A DNA stretch of 64,000 bases, taken from NCBI GenBank assembly GCA_018907035.1, contig JACCIC010000048.1:3057501-3121500 (forward strand), read 5' to 3'. Under the pieces are notes generated by a model. The model searched no databases and was not told the DNA's origin. It worked only from the letters and a program-made list of their open reading frames with translations. The first letter of the stretch is position 1. The number at the start of each line of letters is the position of its first letter. Both the position numbers and the translations under genes were made by a program. Positions 35,276 to 46,546 of this stretch are shown here, one piece after another. The stretch comes from Sycobia sp. Sy_11 (Eukaryota; Arthropoda; Insecta; Hymenoptera; Epichrysomallidae).

Positions 35276-36246
35276 GAGAATGAGATGCATAACTGGCCAG
35301 GAGTATGACACGATGTCTACGATTACGTCGGTAGCTGTGAAGAATGCCAGAGATATAAAGTCGGGTAGGCTTAATCGGTGAGACAATCGTAGATTGCGAG
35401 CTAGAGGTCGTGGCAGCAGATATGATGGAGTTTCTCAAGAGTAAAGGATAGTACCGCTATATTTTCGTTTTTCAAGACCTATTCACCCGATGAATTGAGA
35501 TGAATCCTCTGCGCACTGCGGATGGCAAGGCAGTCGAATGAGCCTTGGAAGAGCACATTCTCTTCCGGTGGGAAACTCCAGATTATCTGCTGACCAACAA
35601 CGGGAAGGAGTTCGACAACAAAGTATTAAAACAGGTACTAGAGGAATATGGGGTAAAACACGTGACCACACCGCCATATCACCCTCAGGCGAATCCCGTT
35701 GAAAGGTGCAACCGGACACTGCAGACAATGATCACCACGTTTGTCGGAAGCGATCGTAAGAGCTGGGATCAGCACCTGCACGAACTGCGTCACCCCCTCA
35801 ATACGGCGGTACAGTCAAGCACGAAGGTGACGCCGGCGTTCTTAAATTACGGGAGAGATCCCAGCCCAGTGAAGAGCCTACGTCGGAAAGTAGGGACGGG
35901 AGGCCCGGCAGTGAAAGTGAGCCCTGAGATATGGCAGGACCGCATAAAGCATCTCGATGCTTTGCGCGACCTTGTAGTCCGCCATATCGACGAAGCCAAG
36001 GAGAAGCAAGCTCAACACTACAACAAAGGCCGACGCGATATCAGATATCTCGTACTGCGCCGAGTATGTGTATTATCGAACGCAGCGCAGGAATTTTCAG
36101 CAAAATTGGCGCCGAAGTACGAAGGGCCATTCGAGATTACGGAGGTGAAGTCGCCGACGGTATACGTACTAGCCACGGGAGACGCGAGAAAGATAGCAAC
36201 GGCTCACGTGAAAGAGTTGAAGAAATACAGAGAGCAGCGGGGATAG
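35276..36246 (+). pseudogene. Gypsy integrase with a replaced catalytic residue
   Basis: The first catalytic region (FVFQDLFTR) is at about 35465-35490, before in-frame stops. From 35545 the frame is open to 36246 and encodes the rest of the core: YLLTNNGKEF, YHPQANPVERCNR and a C-terminal region with APKYEGPFEITEVKS. The second catalytic Asp is replaced by Asn (AAC at 35596-35598, TNNG instead of the family TDNG). The Glu (NPVER) is present. Loss of that Asp would abolish strand transfer even without the stops. The zinc-binding N-terminal domain is only partly recognisable at 35280-35370. Confidence 0.8.
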
Positions 36247-37480
36247 CTGGAAATGGAGCCTGTACAGGCAAGCGAGAACCTGTGGAGAACGGTTCGGAAC
36301 GGCACGAGTAAAGAAGCCAAGGGCTCAGTCACCAGCCAGAACGGGAGTACACCCCTCTCAAGGGAGCGACGTTACGCGAAGGCCTGACCTGTCCGCTACT
36401 GGGGCCACCCGCGGCGATTCGCCCGGAGGTGATTCATCGGACACCTCCGGAGCAGTTCGAACCCGTACGGCGATCGGTGGCGAAGAATATGCACCCACGT
36501 GGAGCATGGATGGGAGAGGGCCCCGAGTATAACTGGCCCATCCCACCCCGGACCCCTTAGCCCGTGAGAGGAATGGAGGAACGGGAAATCGGCGAAAAAC
36601 AACAGCCGACACTGGCCCCTCCGGCCCCCGAGTTCCACGAGTCGCAGGTAGACGGAGGAGGTTACTTCGAGGAGCAACCCGCACGAGACAGACGGTCCGG
36701 AGGCGATTCCACAGGACCCAGGATCCGCAGCGCCCGAGAGGGGGGGCTTCGAGTTCCATGAGCCCCCACGCTCACCACGCGCGACGGATGCGGAACCCGA
36801 AGATTATCCCCCATGAGAAGAGGAGGGAGCCAGGGCCTAACCAGATGGGCGTGCAGTCCCACCACCGGAACCTGAGGAGCGCGTCCGACGAGTGCACCGC
36901 CGGCAGAGGAGGCCGTGCCCCGGCCGATTCGCGTGTAGTAGCAATTGGCGATGGAGGCGAGGGACATCCCAGACGTCGAAGACTACCCCTGGATGAGGGG
37001 CCCGAACGGTCAGCGGCGACGCTACAATCCGAACCGGCACCTGGAACCTGGAGTCACCCGCCTGGGAGCCTAGCAGCGAGGCATACCAACGACGAACCAA
37101 CCCGTTCACCAGAGAGACATCGCGCCTGGAGGAGCGGCCCCGGAAGAAGAGGCCGTTTATACTGCTACGGCTACGAGGGATCGTGTTCGGAGGGCTACCG
37201 CCGATGCCGACGGACCCGAAGGTCGACCCGCCGCCGTTCACGTGCTTCAACTGTTGGCAAGGGGGGCATTACAGCGGTCGTTGCCCCAGGCCGCCGCAAA
37301 AATATTGTGCAAACTGCGGACGGAAGTCAACTGCGTACGAACGGGGGCGGACGAGACGCGGCCCAGACGGCCGATCAAGCAGCTCGTCAGAGGATCCGAG
37401 AGGACCGGAGAAGATCCGGAAGAGCCAGTCAACTCCGAGGGGCCACGAGAGGAGTCCGCGACAGGACCGTCAGCTGAAGA
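36247..37480 (+). pseudogene. third coding region with CCHC zinc knuckles, downstream of integrase
   Basis: A GC-rich, Pro/Arg/Glu-rich region with several stops lies between integrase and the right end of the element. In the frame 37183-37656 it encodes VDPPPFTCFNCWQGGHYSGR, continuing to a CPRPPQKYCANCGRKS segment. This is one full CX2CX4HX4C knuckle and the start of a second Cys pair. Knuckles normally sit at the end of gag, before protease. Here they follow integrase by about 1 kb, and the gag of this element shows none. Whether it is a third ORF of this family, a rearranged gag end, or part of another element cannot be decided from one copy. Confidence 0.55.
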
Positions 37481-37600
37481 GCAACGAACACTGCTGCAAA
37501 GCGACCGACAGCTCCCAGCGTCACTTCGCGAATACAAGCGTGCGCGAGAGTGAGAGAGAGCATACTGCGGAAGGTACATATATATATATATATATATATA

Positions 37601-38885
37601 TCAGGTATGTGAATAAGTCTTTCCCGTTTTTTTCAAATTTTGAGTCTTTATTGTGAAAAAATGGTTACAAATGAATTATTGAAAGTATTGGCCATCGCTA
37701 GCTACAACTTTTTCCCATCTTTCTGGCAACATACGAATCCCGTTGCGAAAAAATTCGGCCGGTTTGGCCTCTATCCAGTCATCCACCCATTTTTTGGCTT
37801 CCTCGTAGGAATGGAAGTGCTGGTCAGCCAGGCCATGCGTCATCGATCTGAAGAGATGGTAATCAGACGGAGCAACGTCTGGACTATACGGCGGGTGGGG
37901 TAGGACTTCCCATTTGAGCGTTTCTAAGTATGTTTTCACCGGCGGTGCAACATGTGGGCGAGCATTGTCATGTTGCAAAATAACTTTGTCGTGCCTGTCG
38001 GAGTATTGTGGCCGTTTTTCTCGCAGTGCGCGGCTCAAACGCATCAATTGTCGTCGATAGACCTCGCCTGTGATCCTTTCATTCGGTTTCAGAAGCTCAT
38101 AGTAAACCACACCTAGCTGGTCCCACCATATACAGAGCATGAGCTTGGCGCCATGAATATTTGGCTTGGCCGTCGATGATGATGCATGGCCGGGTAGTCC
38201 CCATGATTTTCTTCGCTTCGGATTATCGTAACGTATCCACTTTTCATCGCCAGTCACGATACGATGCAGAAAACCCTTTCTTTTATGTCGCTGAAGCAGC
38301 TGTTCGCAAGTGAAAAAACGCCGTTCGACGTCTCTCAGCTTCAGTTCGTACGGCACCCAATTTCCTTGCTTTTGGATCATTCCCATGGCTTTCAAACGCT
38401 TGGAAATGGTTGTTCGGTCAACTCCCAATGCTTTAGCAAGTTCTTCTTGCGTTTGACAAGAATCTTCATCAAGCAAAGTCGCCAATTCTCGATCTTCAAA
38501 GATTTGCGGCCGCCCGGAACGCTCCTTATCTTCCACGTCGAAATCACCGCTTTTGAAGCGTCGAAACCATCCGCGAACACTTGAATCATCGACACAACCT
38601 TCTCCATAAGCCTCCTGAAGCAATCGATGCGTCTTGGCAGCAGATTTCTTCAAATTGAACCAATAAAGTGAAACTTCCCGCAAATGACGTCGACTCGGCT
38701 CAAATTTCGACATTTTCACGATATCAAAAATTGATGATGCGAAAAAATTTTAACTAATGTGTTAGTATGGAATTGTTGACATATGAATAAGCTTTGATTA
38801 TGACATATGTAACCATTGAATACTCGCACAGTATTGGTGGCGCCATCTCTTACAAAAAACGGGAAAGACTTATTCACACTCCTAA
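37601..38885 (-). mobile_element. mauritiana-type mariner, intact copy A
   Basis: A 1285-bp element flanked by TA on both sides (37599-37600 and 38886-38887). The inverted terminal repeats of about 30 bp share GTGAATAAGTCTTTCCCG and then TTTTTT, preceded by TCAGGTAT at one end and TTAGGAGT at the other. It carries one uninterrupted transposase gene. It is inserted in the TA microsatellite at the right edge of the decayed Gypsy element. A near-identical copy lies in inverse orientation at 54217-55502, 15.3 kb away. Confidence 0.97.
37676..38713 (-). CDS. mariner transposase, 345 aa, apparently intact
   Basis: The ATG at 38713 gives 345 residues, the usual length for mauritiana-subfamily transposases. 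A frame extending two codons upstream starts with GTG and is not a eukaryotic start. Layout: an N-terminal DNA-binding region with two helix-turn-helix parts (SVRGWFRRFKSGDF; VDRTTISKRLK), the linker motif WVPYEL, then the catalytic core with Asp 156 (VTGDEKW), Asp 249 (LQHDNARPH) and Asp 284 (APSDYHLF). That is DD34D. The YSPDVAP motif is close to the family YSPDLAP. There are no stops or frameshifts. Enzymatically it should cut and rejoin at TA sites; activity cannot be judged from sequence alone. Confidence 0.95.
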   Translation of the reverse strand: MSKFEPSRRHLREVSLYWFNLKKSAAKTHRLLQEAYGEGCVDDSSVRGWFRRFKSGDFDVEDKERSGRPQIFEDRELATLLDEDSCQTQEELAKALGVDRTTISKRLKAMGMIQKQGNWVPYELKLRDVERRFFTCEQLLQRHKRKGFLHRIVTGDEKWIRYDNPKRRKSWGLPGHASSSTAKPNIHGAKLMLCIWWDQLGVVYYELLKPNERITGEVYRRQLMRLSRALREKRPQYSDRHDKVILQHDNARPHVAPPVKTYLETLKWEVLPHPPYSPDVAPSDYHLFRSMTHGLADQHFHSYEEAKKWVDDWIEAKPAEFFRNGIRMLPERWEKVVASDGQYFQ

Positions 38886-38983
38886 TATATATATATTACT
38901 AGAATTAAAAATTTTACTTCTGTCAACTGTTCTGAATTAAATTAATAAATATTTTTATCGATCTTACAGTGTTTATAAAATAA

Positions 38984-39230
38984 CTAGCATCCCCTGTTAC
39001 GCGTTCGCCCAAGATTCGCCCGAGATAATAATTTAATCGATTTCTTAAACAATTCAACAATATCTAAGTAAAAAGTACTCTATATATAGAAACCGAGATT
39101 ACTATAAACAATTGACTGTACTTTACCTATCGTCGCTTCTGTATATACAGTATGTATATACAGAATGTAGAATCGTATTTAATATACACATATATGCATA
39201 TTAAATACGGCTTCTATGGGGAAATAAAAA
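38984..39230 (-). mobile_element. Helitron fragment, 3' end only
   Basis: On the plus strand it starts CTAGCATCCCCTGTTACGCG and includes GCCCGAGATAATAATTTAA. On the minus strand this is the 3' hairpin region followed by CTAG and T. The sequence stays similar to the other copies through TATCGTCGCTTCTGTATA to a single partial 60-bp unit (GGCTTCTATGGGGAAATA at about 39212), then stops. Confidence 0.7.
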
Positions 39231-40546
39231 TAAAATAAAAATAATCGTAAACCAAAATCCTTCAACAAAGCATTACAGAATTTGTTGAAATTAATTAATA
39301 ATATATTGTTATATATAATTGTTATGTATAATCTACTTTTAATAAACTATAAATCATATTCAAATGTTTGGGTATTTAAAACGTGTTAAGTAACAAAATT
39401 TAAAATGATTTATCCATAAAACCTCATTTATTCAGATGACGGTATATACTGTAAAATTCTTTCATGTAAAAATAAATTAGTAAAAAAACACCAGCATAAA
39501 CTTTGTGGGAATGGGCCTGATGAATTCATACCTGCTTTTTTTAATGACAAGGAATTATCAGAATAAATAGCAGAAGAATGTTCACCTAAAAACATCGATG
39601 ATTCAATATAATTAATTCTTTTTATGAGTAGACGCGTGGACAAAATGATGTGAAAATAAACTCCGCTATTTATAAATGATCTCATTACAATATTAAGCTA
39701 CATTCCCGTAAAACTACTATAATAAAATTTTAGATATATTTATGTAAACAATACATGCTGTTATTTATGGGGATGCATATAATATAGGATTGCACTTTGC
39801 CGTTTGTTTTAAAGATCTATTGTTTTAAGACGTTATTGCCTTATATAATTTATTTTTTGTGAATATATTTTGAAATATTTAAAGAAAATATTTTGTATAA
39901 ATTTTATTCTTGTGTATGAACAATTTTTGGTTTTACTATGAAAATATGTACAATGTAATTACATATATTATTATGTTTGTATTTTTGTCTTAATATATTA
40001 CTGAATGTAAAAACCGTATTTTATATAATGTTTTTATAAAAAAATATAATATAAAATACACATACGATTTATAATTTGTAAATTTCTTGATATGCTAAGA
40101 ACAAATCTTATTATATTTCCCTTTATCACAATCAGTAGTACATTTATCACAATAGTAGTACATCTGAATACATCAGTGAACTGGTTTTTAATTTAATTAT
40201 AGAATACTTTTTGTGTTAATATATTTGGAACTTTCCGAAAATATTTTATATAAATTTTTTATAAAACACATGAGAAGATGGACATAAAATTCTTACTATG
40301 CTAAGAGCACATCAAACTCGTTCAAATCTTTTACGTTTGTTAAAAGTTTTTTTTTGGAGATAAAATATATTTCGAATTTCATACCAATGGCTTCAGTAAA
40401 ACACGTTTTGTCATTATAAATTATAACATGACTATGATATATATTGTAATCACGTGGAATATCCGCGCGGAGTCGCTTCTTTTATGATTATAAGTATAAC
40501 GGAAGTGGGACTCAGCGCTCATGCTAATAATTAAAGTTTCGTTTCA

Positions 40547-40547
<1 letters not shown>
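39231..40547. other. AT-rich DNA with a Helitron 5' relic, no gene seen
   Basis: No credible gene. At about 40375-40435 a short stretch (AAACACGTTTTGTCATTATA after TTCATACCAATGGCTTCAGT) matches the 5' terminal part of the Helitron family. The 85-codon minus frame at 39428-39685 has no recognised domain. Confidence 0.55.
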
Positions 40548-40578
<31 letters not shown>

Positions 40579-40667
40579 TTTTTTAGTAATGTGGACAAAT
40601 GGTGAGATTTAAGTTGGGATGGGTCAGTGAAATTGACAAGTGCATTTTATGCGCATATTTCAATTCC

Positions 40668-40670
<3 letters not shown>

Positions 40671-40730
<60 letters not shown>

Positions 40731-40760
40731 GTGTGTGTGCGTGCGTGCATGCGTGTGTGT
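40671..40760. repeat. GT microsatellite
   Basis: About 30 GT units with GC interruptions, ending in TATCTATATATAG. A GA tract lies just upstream at 40548-40575. Confidence 0.95.
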
Positions 40761-40848
40761 ATCTATATATAGAAAAGCGTTGCGAGCTTAATGGAGACGG
40801 AGCACTTTGCACAAATCTTCTTTAGACTATAAATCTTCGATGGGTGTA

Positions 40849-41100
40849 CACTGAAAAAAATATTTTACGATATTAAGTAAGTATTTACTTGCTATGTACA
40901 AAGTACATCATTTTCTTAAATTAAGAAAATATTCACTAGATTTAAGAATACGTGGTTTGATTCTTGATTCAAGTGAATTCTTCTTGCAATATATAAATAC
41001 TTCCTTGATTTAAAAAGATGCTTTCTCAATTTAAGAAAATAATTTTCTTGGTACAAAACAAGAAGAAATTTACTTGATAACAGATTTTTTTTGCTTAGTG
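40849..41100. mobile_element. 252-bp MITE with TA target duplication
   Basis: The ends are inverted and imperfect: CACTGAAAAAAATATTTTA at the left against CACTAAGCAAAAAAAATCTG at the right (minus strand). The flanks are TA at 40847-40848 and 41101-41102. The interior is rich in CTTAA/TTAAG and AAGTAA-type short palindromes and has no coding capacity. TA duplication suggests mobilisation by a Tc1/mariner-like transposase; the family is not named. Confidence 0.6.
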
Positions 41101-41104
41101 TATA

Positions 41105-41115
41105 TAATGGAAAAT
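41105..41115 (+). repeat. left target-site duplication of the second LOA-like element
   Basis: TAATGGAAAAT here is repeated exactly at 46074-46084, directly after the A-rich end of the element. It sits three bases from the right end of the MITE. Confidence 0.85.
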
Positions 41116-41725
41116 CTCTCTCTAGGGACTGCGTGACCGTGACGGGCTGAGAGGGCTTATGCCGGGATCGCAAGAAGGAGCGCTTGGTGGATGTACTAGA
41201 TCCTTTTTGGATCAGTACTACACTGAGAGTTCCGCATCCTTTCTTGGCTCACGAGTACTTGGATCGGGAAATTCAGACCCCTATAAACTGATGAACTACC
41301 CAATGGGAGGATCCCTATAAACGAGCTATTCTGAGAATGCTTGTGAGATTGTGTAGGGATGTGAGAGTCAGGGAAGAGGGTAAGGCTCCTCGGGTAACCA
41401 AGAAGAAGCTTTCGGCTGAGAAAATGGCGAGTCACGGTCTGCTAATTCGCCCCTAATCCAAAGTGTTAGATACCGTGCAGAAGGATAAATGGCACGAAGG
41501 TGCCATTTAACCAGGCCAAATTCCGTCGCATACCGGGTGGACTTTATACATCTGCAATACTCGTGGGAACAGAAATGGATAAATCTGTAAACATCGAGAT
41601 GGAAGTAGGGGAGAGTACAAGATGGAAGATAGTCGGGCTTTGCTACCGACAGAAACCATCTCTGAGGCACCGAGACTTGTTCAGGCCACTGAACAGGGGA
41701 GACAAGTGCACATGAAGGAGCGGGC

Positions 41726-42555
41726 ATGAACCGGAACCTGAGTGGAGTTCAGAGAAGAAAACTTTTAAAACAAAAAGCTATAGAGGAGGGTCTACCTGTT
41801 CCTAGATCGGGGGCGGGGAGAAAGCGGAGGCAGGCAGAGAAGAGACGGGTACTACCCGTACTGACTGCGTCGGCCTCGGCTACTCCAGCCACTGATTCGG
41901 GAAAAAGGGGAACCTCAATCAGCCTTGGGACTACAGAGCAGGGGCTTAAGAAACCGCTCAAAAGACGCAAGAAGGGTAAGTACGCAAGGGCAGCATCTGA
42001 CTGATCTCACGGGTGACTTAAGTGTGGTGAACACCTCGGTGGAGCAATACCTGCAGAAACCTGCACGTTTTTGAAAAAAGCGGTTGTTCGGAAAATGTGT
42101 GAAATTGACGATGACGATTTCACACCAAGATTTAAAGAATGCTTTCCCAGAAGCGGAACAGTGGTCTATGTCTACGAGGACAAGGACTCTGAGACCTAGC
42201 TGAGAATGGATGCTGAGTATCTGAATCTGGGGGACTTGAACCTCAAAGTCAGAGCAGTATCTCCGGAGGAACTGGAGGTTACAAAATTAATCACAAAGAT
42301 TCCGGCGGAGATAGAATCTGTCCCGGACTTCCTAAAGTTGGTCCGAAGGCAGAACAAAGGAGTAGATACATCTAGATGGGCGATCATGAACAAGTCTGCC
42401 GATGGTAGTCTTATTCTTAGTCTAGATGAACCATCGGTGGATGCCCTCCGAAGTAGAAACCTTAGACTCTCGGTAGGGGTTGAGACGGTTATCTTTAAGG
42501 ACTGTCTCGACAAAGTACCGCTGGGGCGAAGGGAGAAATTTCTATGGAAAACGTA
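41726..42555 (+). pseudogene. ORF1 of the second LOA-like element, broken
   Basis: An ATG at 41726 begins a Lys/Arg-rich N-terminus (RKLLKQKAIEEG, LKRRKKGKYARA) that stops at 42004. After a non-coding gap the C-terminal domain resumes, first with RFKECFPRSGTVVYVY and then from 42206 with LEVTKLITKIPAEI, RWAIMNKSADGS and NLRLSVGVETVIFKDCLDKV. This resembles the DUF4780-like ORF1 domain of insect non-LTR elements. At least two interruptions are present. Confidence 0.65.
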
Positions 42556-42575
42556 GCTTAGAAATAGCATTTTCA

Positions 42576-45500
42576 ATGGCTATTTCGGGGATACGTTTTA
42601 CCCAAATAAATTTGCACCATTCCAAAAGCGCCTTGGCGATTTTAACAAGAAGCCTTGGAAAGGTGCATACACACATAGCCCTAATACAGGAACCCTGGAT
42701 TTGGAGGGAATGTATTAGGGGTATTAACGCGAAAGGGGAACTTTTTGTGGGGTCCAGAGATGGAAATGCGAGAGCTTGCATTTTTATCAAGAGAATTAAT
42801 GGTTTTTTGTTGCAGGAGCTGAGCTGCAGAGACTACACCACCATTATGATAGAAATCGAGAGCAGAGATCGACATGTACGAAGCATCATAGTTTGCTCAG
42901 TCTACCTTGCACACGATGAGGATATACCTATCTCCAGTATGAGAAAGGCGGAGGAGTTCAGCAGACGCTCCAATCTGGACTTGATCATTGGCTGTGACGC
43001 TAATACACATCATGTGACATGGGGTAGCACCGACATCAACGCGAGATGGGAGACATTGCAGGAGTATTTAATCGGGAGTCATTTGGATATAGTCAACCGA
43101 GGAAATGAACCTACCTTTATAACAGCTAGCAGACATGAGGTCCTCGACCTCACTGTAGCATCTGTTAAAGCGAGGAGTATTATACATGGATGGAACATTA
43201 TACATGGAGGAGAAAACATACAGATACAGATTGGGAACTATTTAAGGATGAACTTCGTGAAAACATTGCTCATCTTAAAAGAGAATATGGCACTGAGTTT
43301 CAACTAGACTGGGTACTATGTAATGTTCAGACAGCAATTACTAGAGCCTACAAAAACAACTGTCCATTGAAGCCTGATAGAAAACCTAACAGCGCATACT
43401 GGTGGAATAGGAAACTAGAGGCGCTGAGAAAAAGGGCACACAAGGCCTTCAACAGGGCAAAGAAGAGGAAAAACTCTGAGGGATGGTCCATGTATAAGAA
43501 AACAATGGGCGATTTCAAAAGAGAACTAAACATTGCTAAAAGAGAAGCATGGAGGAATTTCTGTTCAGGGACCGAGAACCTGTCCGATGTAGCCAAGTTG
43601 GCTGAAATCCTAACAAAGGATAATAACTATCGACAGCAAATTCTACGAGACGCAGCAGGTAGTTATGTAAATACAGAAGAGGGCACGCTTGAACTTCTTC
43701 TGAAGGCTAACTTTTCTGAATTCATCAGGGACTGCAAAAATGAAACACACCACACCATGACGGAAATGTTGGTGGGTGCGGATTGGAAAACGGCTGCTCA
43801 AATTGTGACTCCGGAGAAGATAAAATGGGCGATTCACTCCTTTGAACCGTATAAGACACCAGGACCTGATGGCATTTTCCCTAAGATGTTACAGGTCGGG
43901 TGTGAAAGTATTTTAAAACTCATTACGGGAATTTTTAGAGGCAGTATCGCAACTGGGTATATACTAGAGACATGGAAGATATCTCATGTTTCTTTCATTC
44001 CCAACCCTGGGAGAGGTAATTACTCGTCGGTGAAAGACTTCAGACCGATTTGTCTGACGTCATTCATGCTAAAACCGATGGAGAGGGTAGTAGATTTACA
44101 TATAAGGCAAACAGTGTTGATCAATAGCCCAATCTCAAGTAGGCAACATGCCGACACGACGAGCAAGTCCATTGAGACAGCTCTTCACTCAGTGGTCAAA
44201 CACATTGAGAAGGCTTAGAGCTGGAAGGAAACTGTAATAGGTGCTTCGTAGATATAGAAGGTGCTTTCAATAGCACCACTAGGATTGCCATTGACAATGC
44301 TCTATATGCTAAGGGAATAACATCCTCTATCAGAAGGTGGATAATGAGTTCTTTAAGTAATAGAGAGTTATATAGTGAATGGAAAGGTAAACTCGTAAGA
44401 GGTAAAGTCAACGAAGGATGTCCACAAGGAGGGGTACTTTCACCTCTCCTGTGGAATCTTGTAGCTGATGGTTTACTGCGTATGCTTGAAGAGGAAAGAA
44501 TCTTCGCAGTCGCATGCTCAGATGATTTCGCAATACTTGTCAGGAGCAAGTATGAAGAGATATTACCTGAAATTCTTCAGGAGGCTTTGGTAAAGGTCAG
44601 TGGCTGTGCTGACAGAGCTTGGCACGGGCTGGGGGCTTGAACCGCAGAAAGTTTTATGGATCTATAAAACAATACTGATGCCGGGACTGACTTATGCTGC
44701 CTTGGTGTGGTGGAAAGTGATGGAGAATAAATCCTCTGTGAGGGTCCTGGATCACATACAGGTAGTATCGCTAAGGGGAGCATTTGGATTCAAAAGGAGT
44801 ACCCCTACTGCTAATAACGCTGAAATAACGAGAACGGCTGCCAGATCTGCTTATAGAATGATATGTAGCAGTCAGTGGGATAGTACTGCAATTGGACACG
44901 CTACCATTTTCAGGGAAATACTGGGTGGCCCAATTTTTGATCTCCCTCAGGATCGTATTAACAAAACTCTTTGCTTCGGGCGATTATATAGATCAGGATA
45001 CCGAGCAGAGAGAATTGGAACAGTGACCTTAATTTGGGCGGTGATATCTGGTTCACAGAAGGATCGAGAACAGATATGGGAAATGGATTCGGTATATATG
45101 GACCTGAAAGTACCTTAAATTCAGCCTTCAGGCTGAATAGATATAACACAGTGTTTTAGGCAGAAATGACTGCCATTGAAACCTGTGCACGCGACTTAAT
45201 GCAGAGGGGAATTAAGGTCAGATGCATAAAAATATGCACAAATTGCATGGCTACGTTGAAGGCCCTCGATCAACTCTGCACTACGGCACTACTGGTCAAA
45301 GAGACTAAAATTGTTCTAGACAATTTGGCCAGGGTAAATAAGGACTGTGTTACATGGATACCGAGACAATTGGCCCGCAAGGGAAACATGAAAGCAGACA
45401 TTATGGCAAAACAAGGATGCTCATCGGAGTGCCATCGGGCAAGGGATGCCGCTGTACCCTACCAAGAGGGATGCACTGCGATAGAGAGAAGCCTTGCGAA

Positions 45501-45850
45501 AGTAAAATTAACAACGTGGGAAAACTCACGTAGAAATAGATGGTCCAAAGACCTTCTTGGCAGTAAGACCTGCGGATGGGCTCAAAGGATCGTCAAACTA
45601 AATAAACGTGAAGAAAAGCTAATCCTGGAACTTACAACAGGACACAGCAACTTACGGTGTTATACATACAAGATCAGAGGACACAGTAACCTGTGCAGAT
45701 GGTGTGGGAAGGAGGAGGAAACTCCGAGGCATTTCTTTTGCCCTAACCTAACGAAATATCGTTTAAAGTAGCTGGGAGAAAATAACCTCGATTACAAGAG
45801 TTTTCCAAGCTGGATGCACTCAGTCTTCTGGCTTATTGCAGAGAATTGAA
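42576..45850 (+). pseudogene. ORF2 of the second LOA-like element, frameshifted and deleted
   Basis: The endonuclease starts at ATG 42576 (RFTQINLHHSKS, LIQEPW, CDANTHH). A frame change near 43190 coincides with a short direct duplication of TTATACATGGA. RT follows in 43190-44218 (TPGPDGIFPKMLQ, FRPICLTSFMLKPM), changes frame near 44230 (CFVDIEGAFNS) and continues to 44640 (GCPQGGVLSPLLW). The catalytic box reads CSDD at 44515-44526 instead of YADD. The thumb is missing about 70-80 residues: the RT frame jumps directly to the connection region at 44640. RNase H (FTEGSRTDMG; later WIPRQLARKGNMKADIMAKQ at about 45360) has lost canonical acidic residues. A CCHC motif (CRWCGKEEETPRHFFC) lies near 45695. 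Confidence 0.82.
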
Positions 45851-46116
45851 TGTGACGGAAACCATGGAAGATTAATCAGGGGGGAAAGGAATACAATGGC
45901 GGTAGCTAAGTGTTCCTGAGCATCTAGTTGCACCCTGATATGGTTAGTGGGTTTAGTAGGTTAGAATCCTACGTACCCTAGAGTCAGCTCCAGCGGTAGT
46001 CTTAGCTGGCGAGAGCCACTGGCCTTCGAATAATGGCGGATAGACCTTGCACTATCCAACGAGAAAAAAAATTTAATGGAAAATGGGATACAAAGAGAAA
46101 CTTCGATATTCTATAA

Positions 46117-46290
46117 TTAACCCTTAGAGTACCGGGATATTAGATATTTTCAATGCGTATTGTTTGTATGAAAAAGTGATCATAGGTCCCCAACTTTTAC
46201 CCAAACTGTGGTTAAATGTTTACGATTCGGAATATGACGCACATGTACGTAATGCCGGTCCGGGACGGCAGTGCCCATGTTAAATTGTTC
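46117..46290. repeat. possible piggyBac-like MITE, left end
   Basis: TTAA followed by CCCTTAGAGTACCGGGA resembles piggyBac-type ends, and a second TTAA occurs at about 46283. The putative right end does not mirror the left convincingly, so the right boundary is a guess. Confidence 0.3.
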
Positions 46291-46344
46291 ATAATTGAAA
46301 AAATCTACTCTATACACATGGAAAAGTATTTTTTTATATATATA

Positions 46345-46501
46345 CTAGCATCCCCGTCTCGGCTTCGCCCGAGATAATAATTTAACCGATTTCTTAAACA
46401 ATTCAATAATATCTAAGTAAAAAGTACTCTATATATAAAAATATATATTACTATCAATAACTGACCGTAATTTACCTATCCTCGCTTCTGTATATACAGT
46501 A

Positions 46502-46546
<45 letters not shown>

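Larger units (their letters stand above)
31240..37600 (+). mobile_element. decayed Ty3/Gypsy element with nested R1-type insertion
   Basis: Gag-like, RT/RNase H and integrase pieces lie in Gypsy order on the plus strand. They are interrupted at about 33125-35274 by a non-LTR element, and most of RT is deleted. A 45-bp stretch near the left (about 31422-31466, GAGAGTGAGAGAG then ATACTGCGGAAGGT) recurs at about 37530-37575. It may be the start of the LTRs, with the right one cut off by the mariner at 37601. AATAAA at about 31480 fits an LTR R region. LTR limits are uncertain because the shared stretch is short and GA-rich. Confidence 0.6.
41116..46073 (+). mobile_element. second LOA/I-like non-LTR retrotransposon, about 5 kb
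   Basis: Bounded by an exact 11-bp duplication (TAATGGAAAAT) and ending in an A-rich tail, so both ends are defined. It contains a 600-bp leader, an ORF1 with the same kind of C-terminal domain as the element at 22.8 kb, and an ORF2 with endonuclease, RT, RNase H and a terminal CCHC motif. It is a different family from the 22.8-kb element: motifs align but most residues differ. Several frameshifts and a deletion in the RT thumb make it inactive. Confidence 0.88.

Noticed and set aside
37676..38719. 347-residue version of the mariner transposase (also 54383-55426)
   Set aside because: The two extra codons begin with GTG. The eukaryotic start is the ATG two codons later, giving the family-standard 345 residues.
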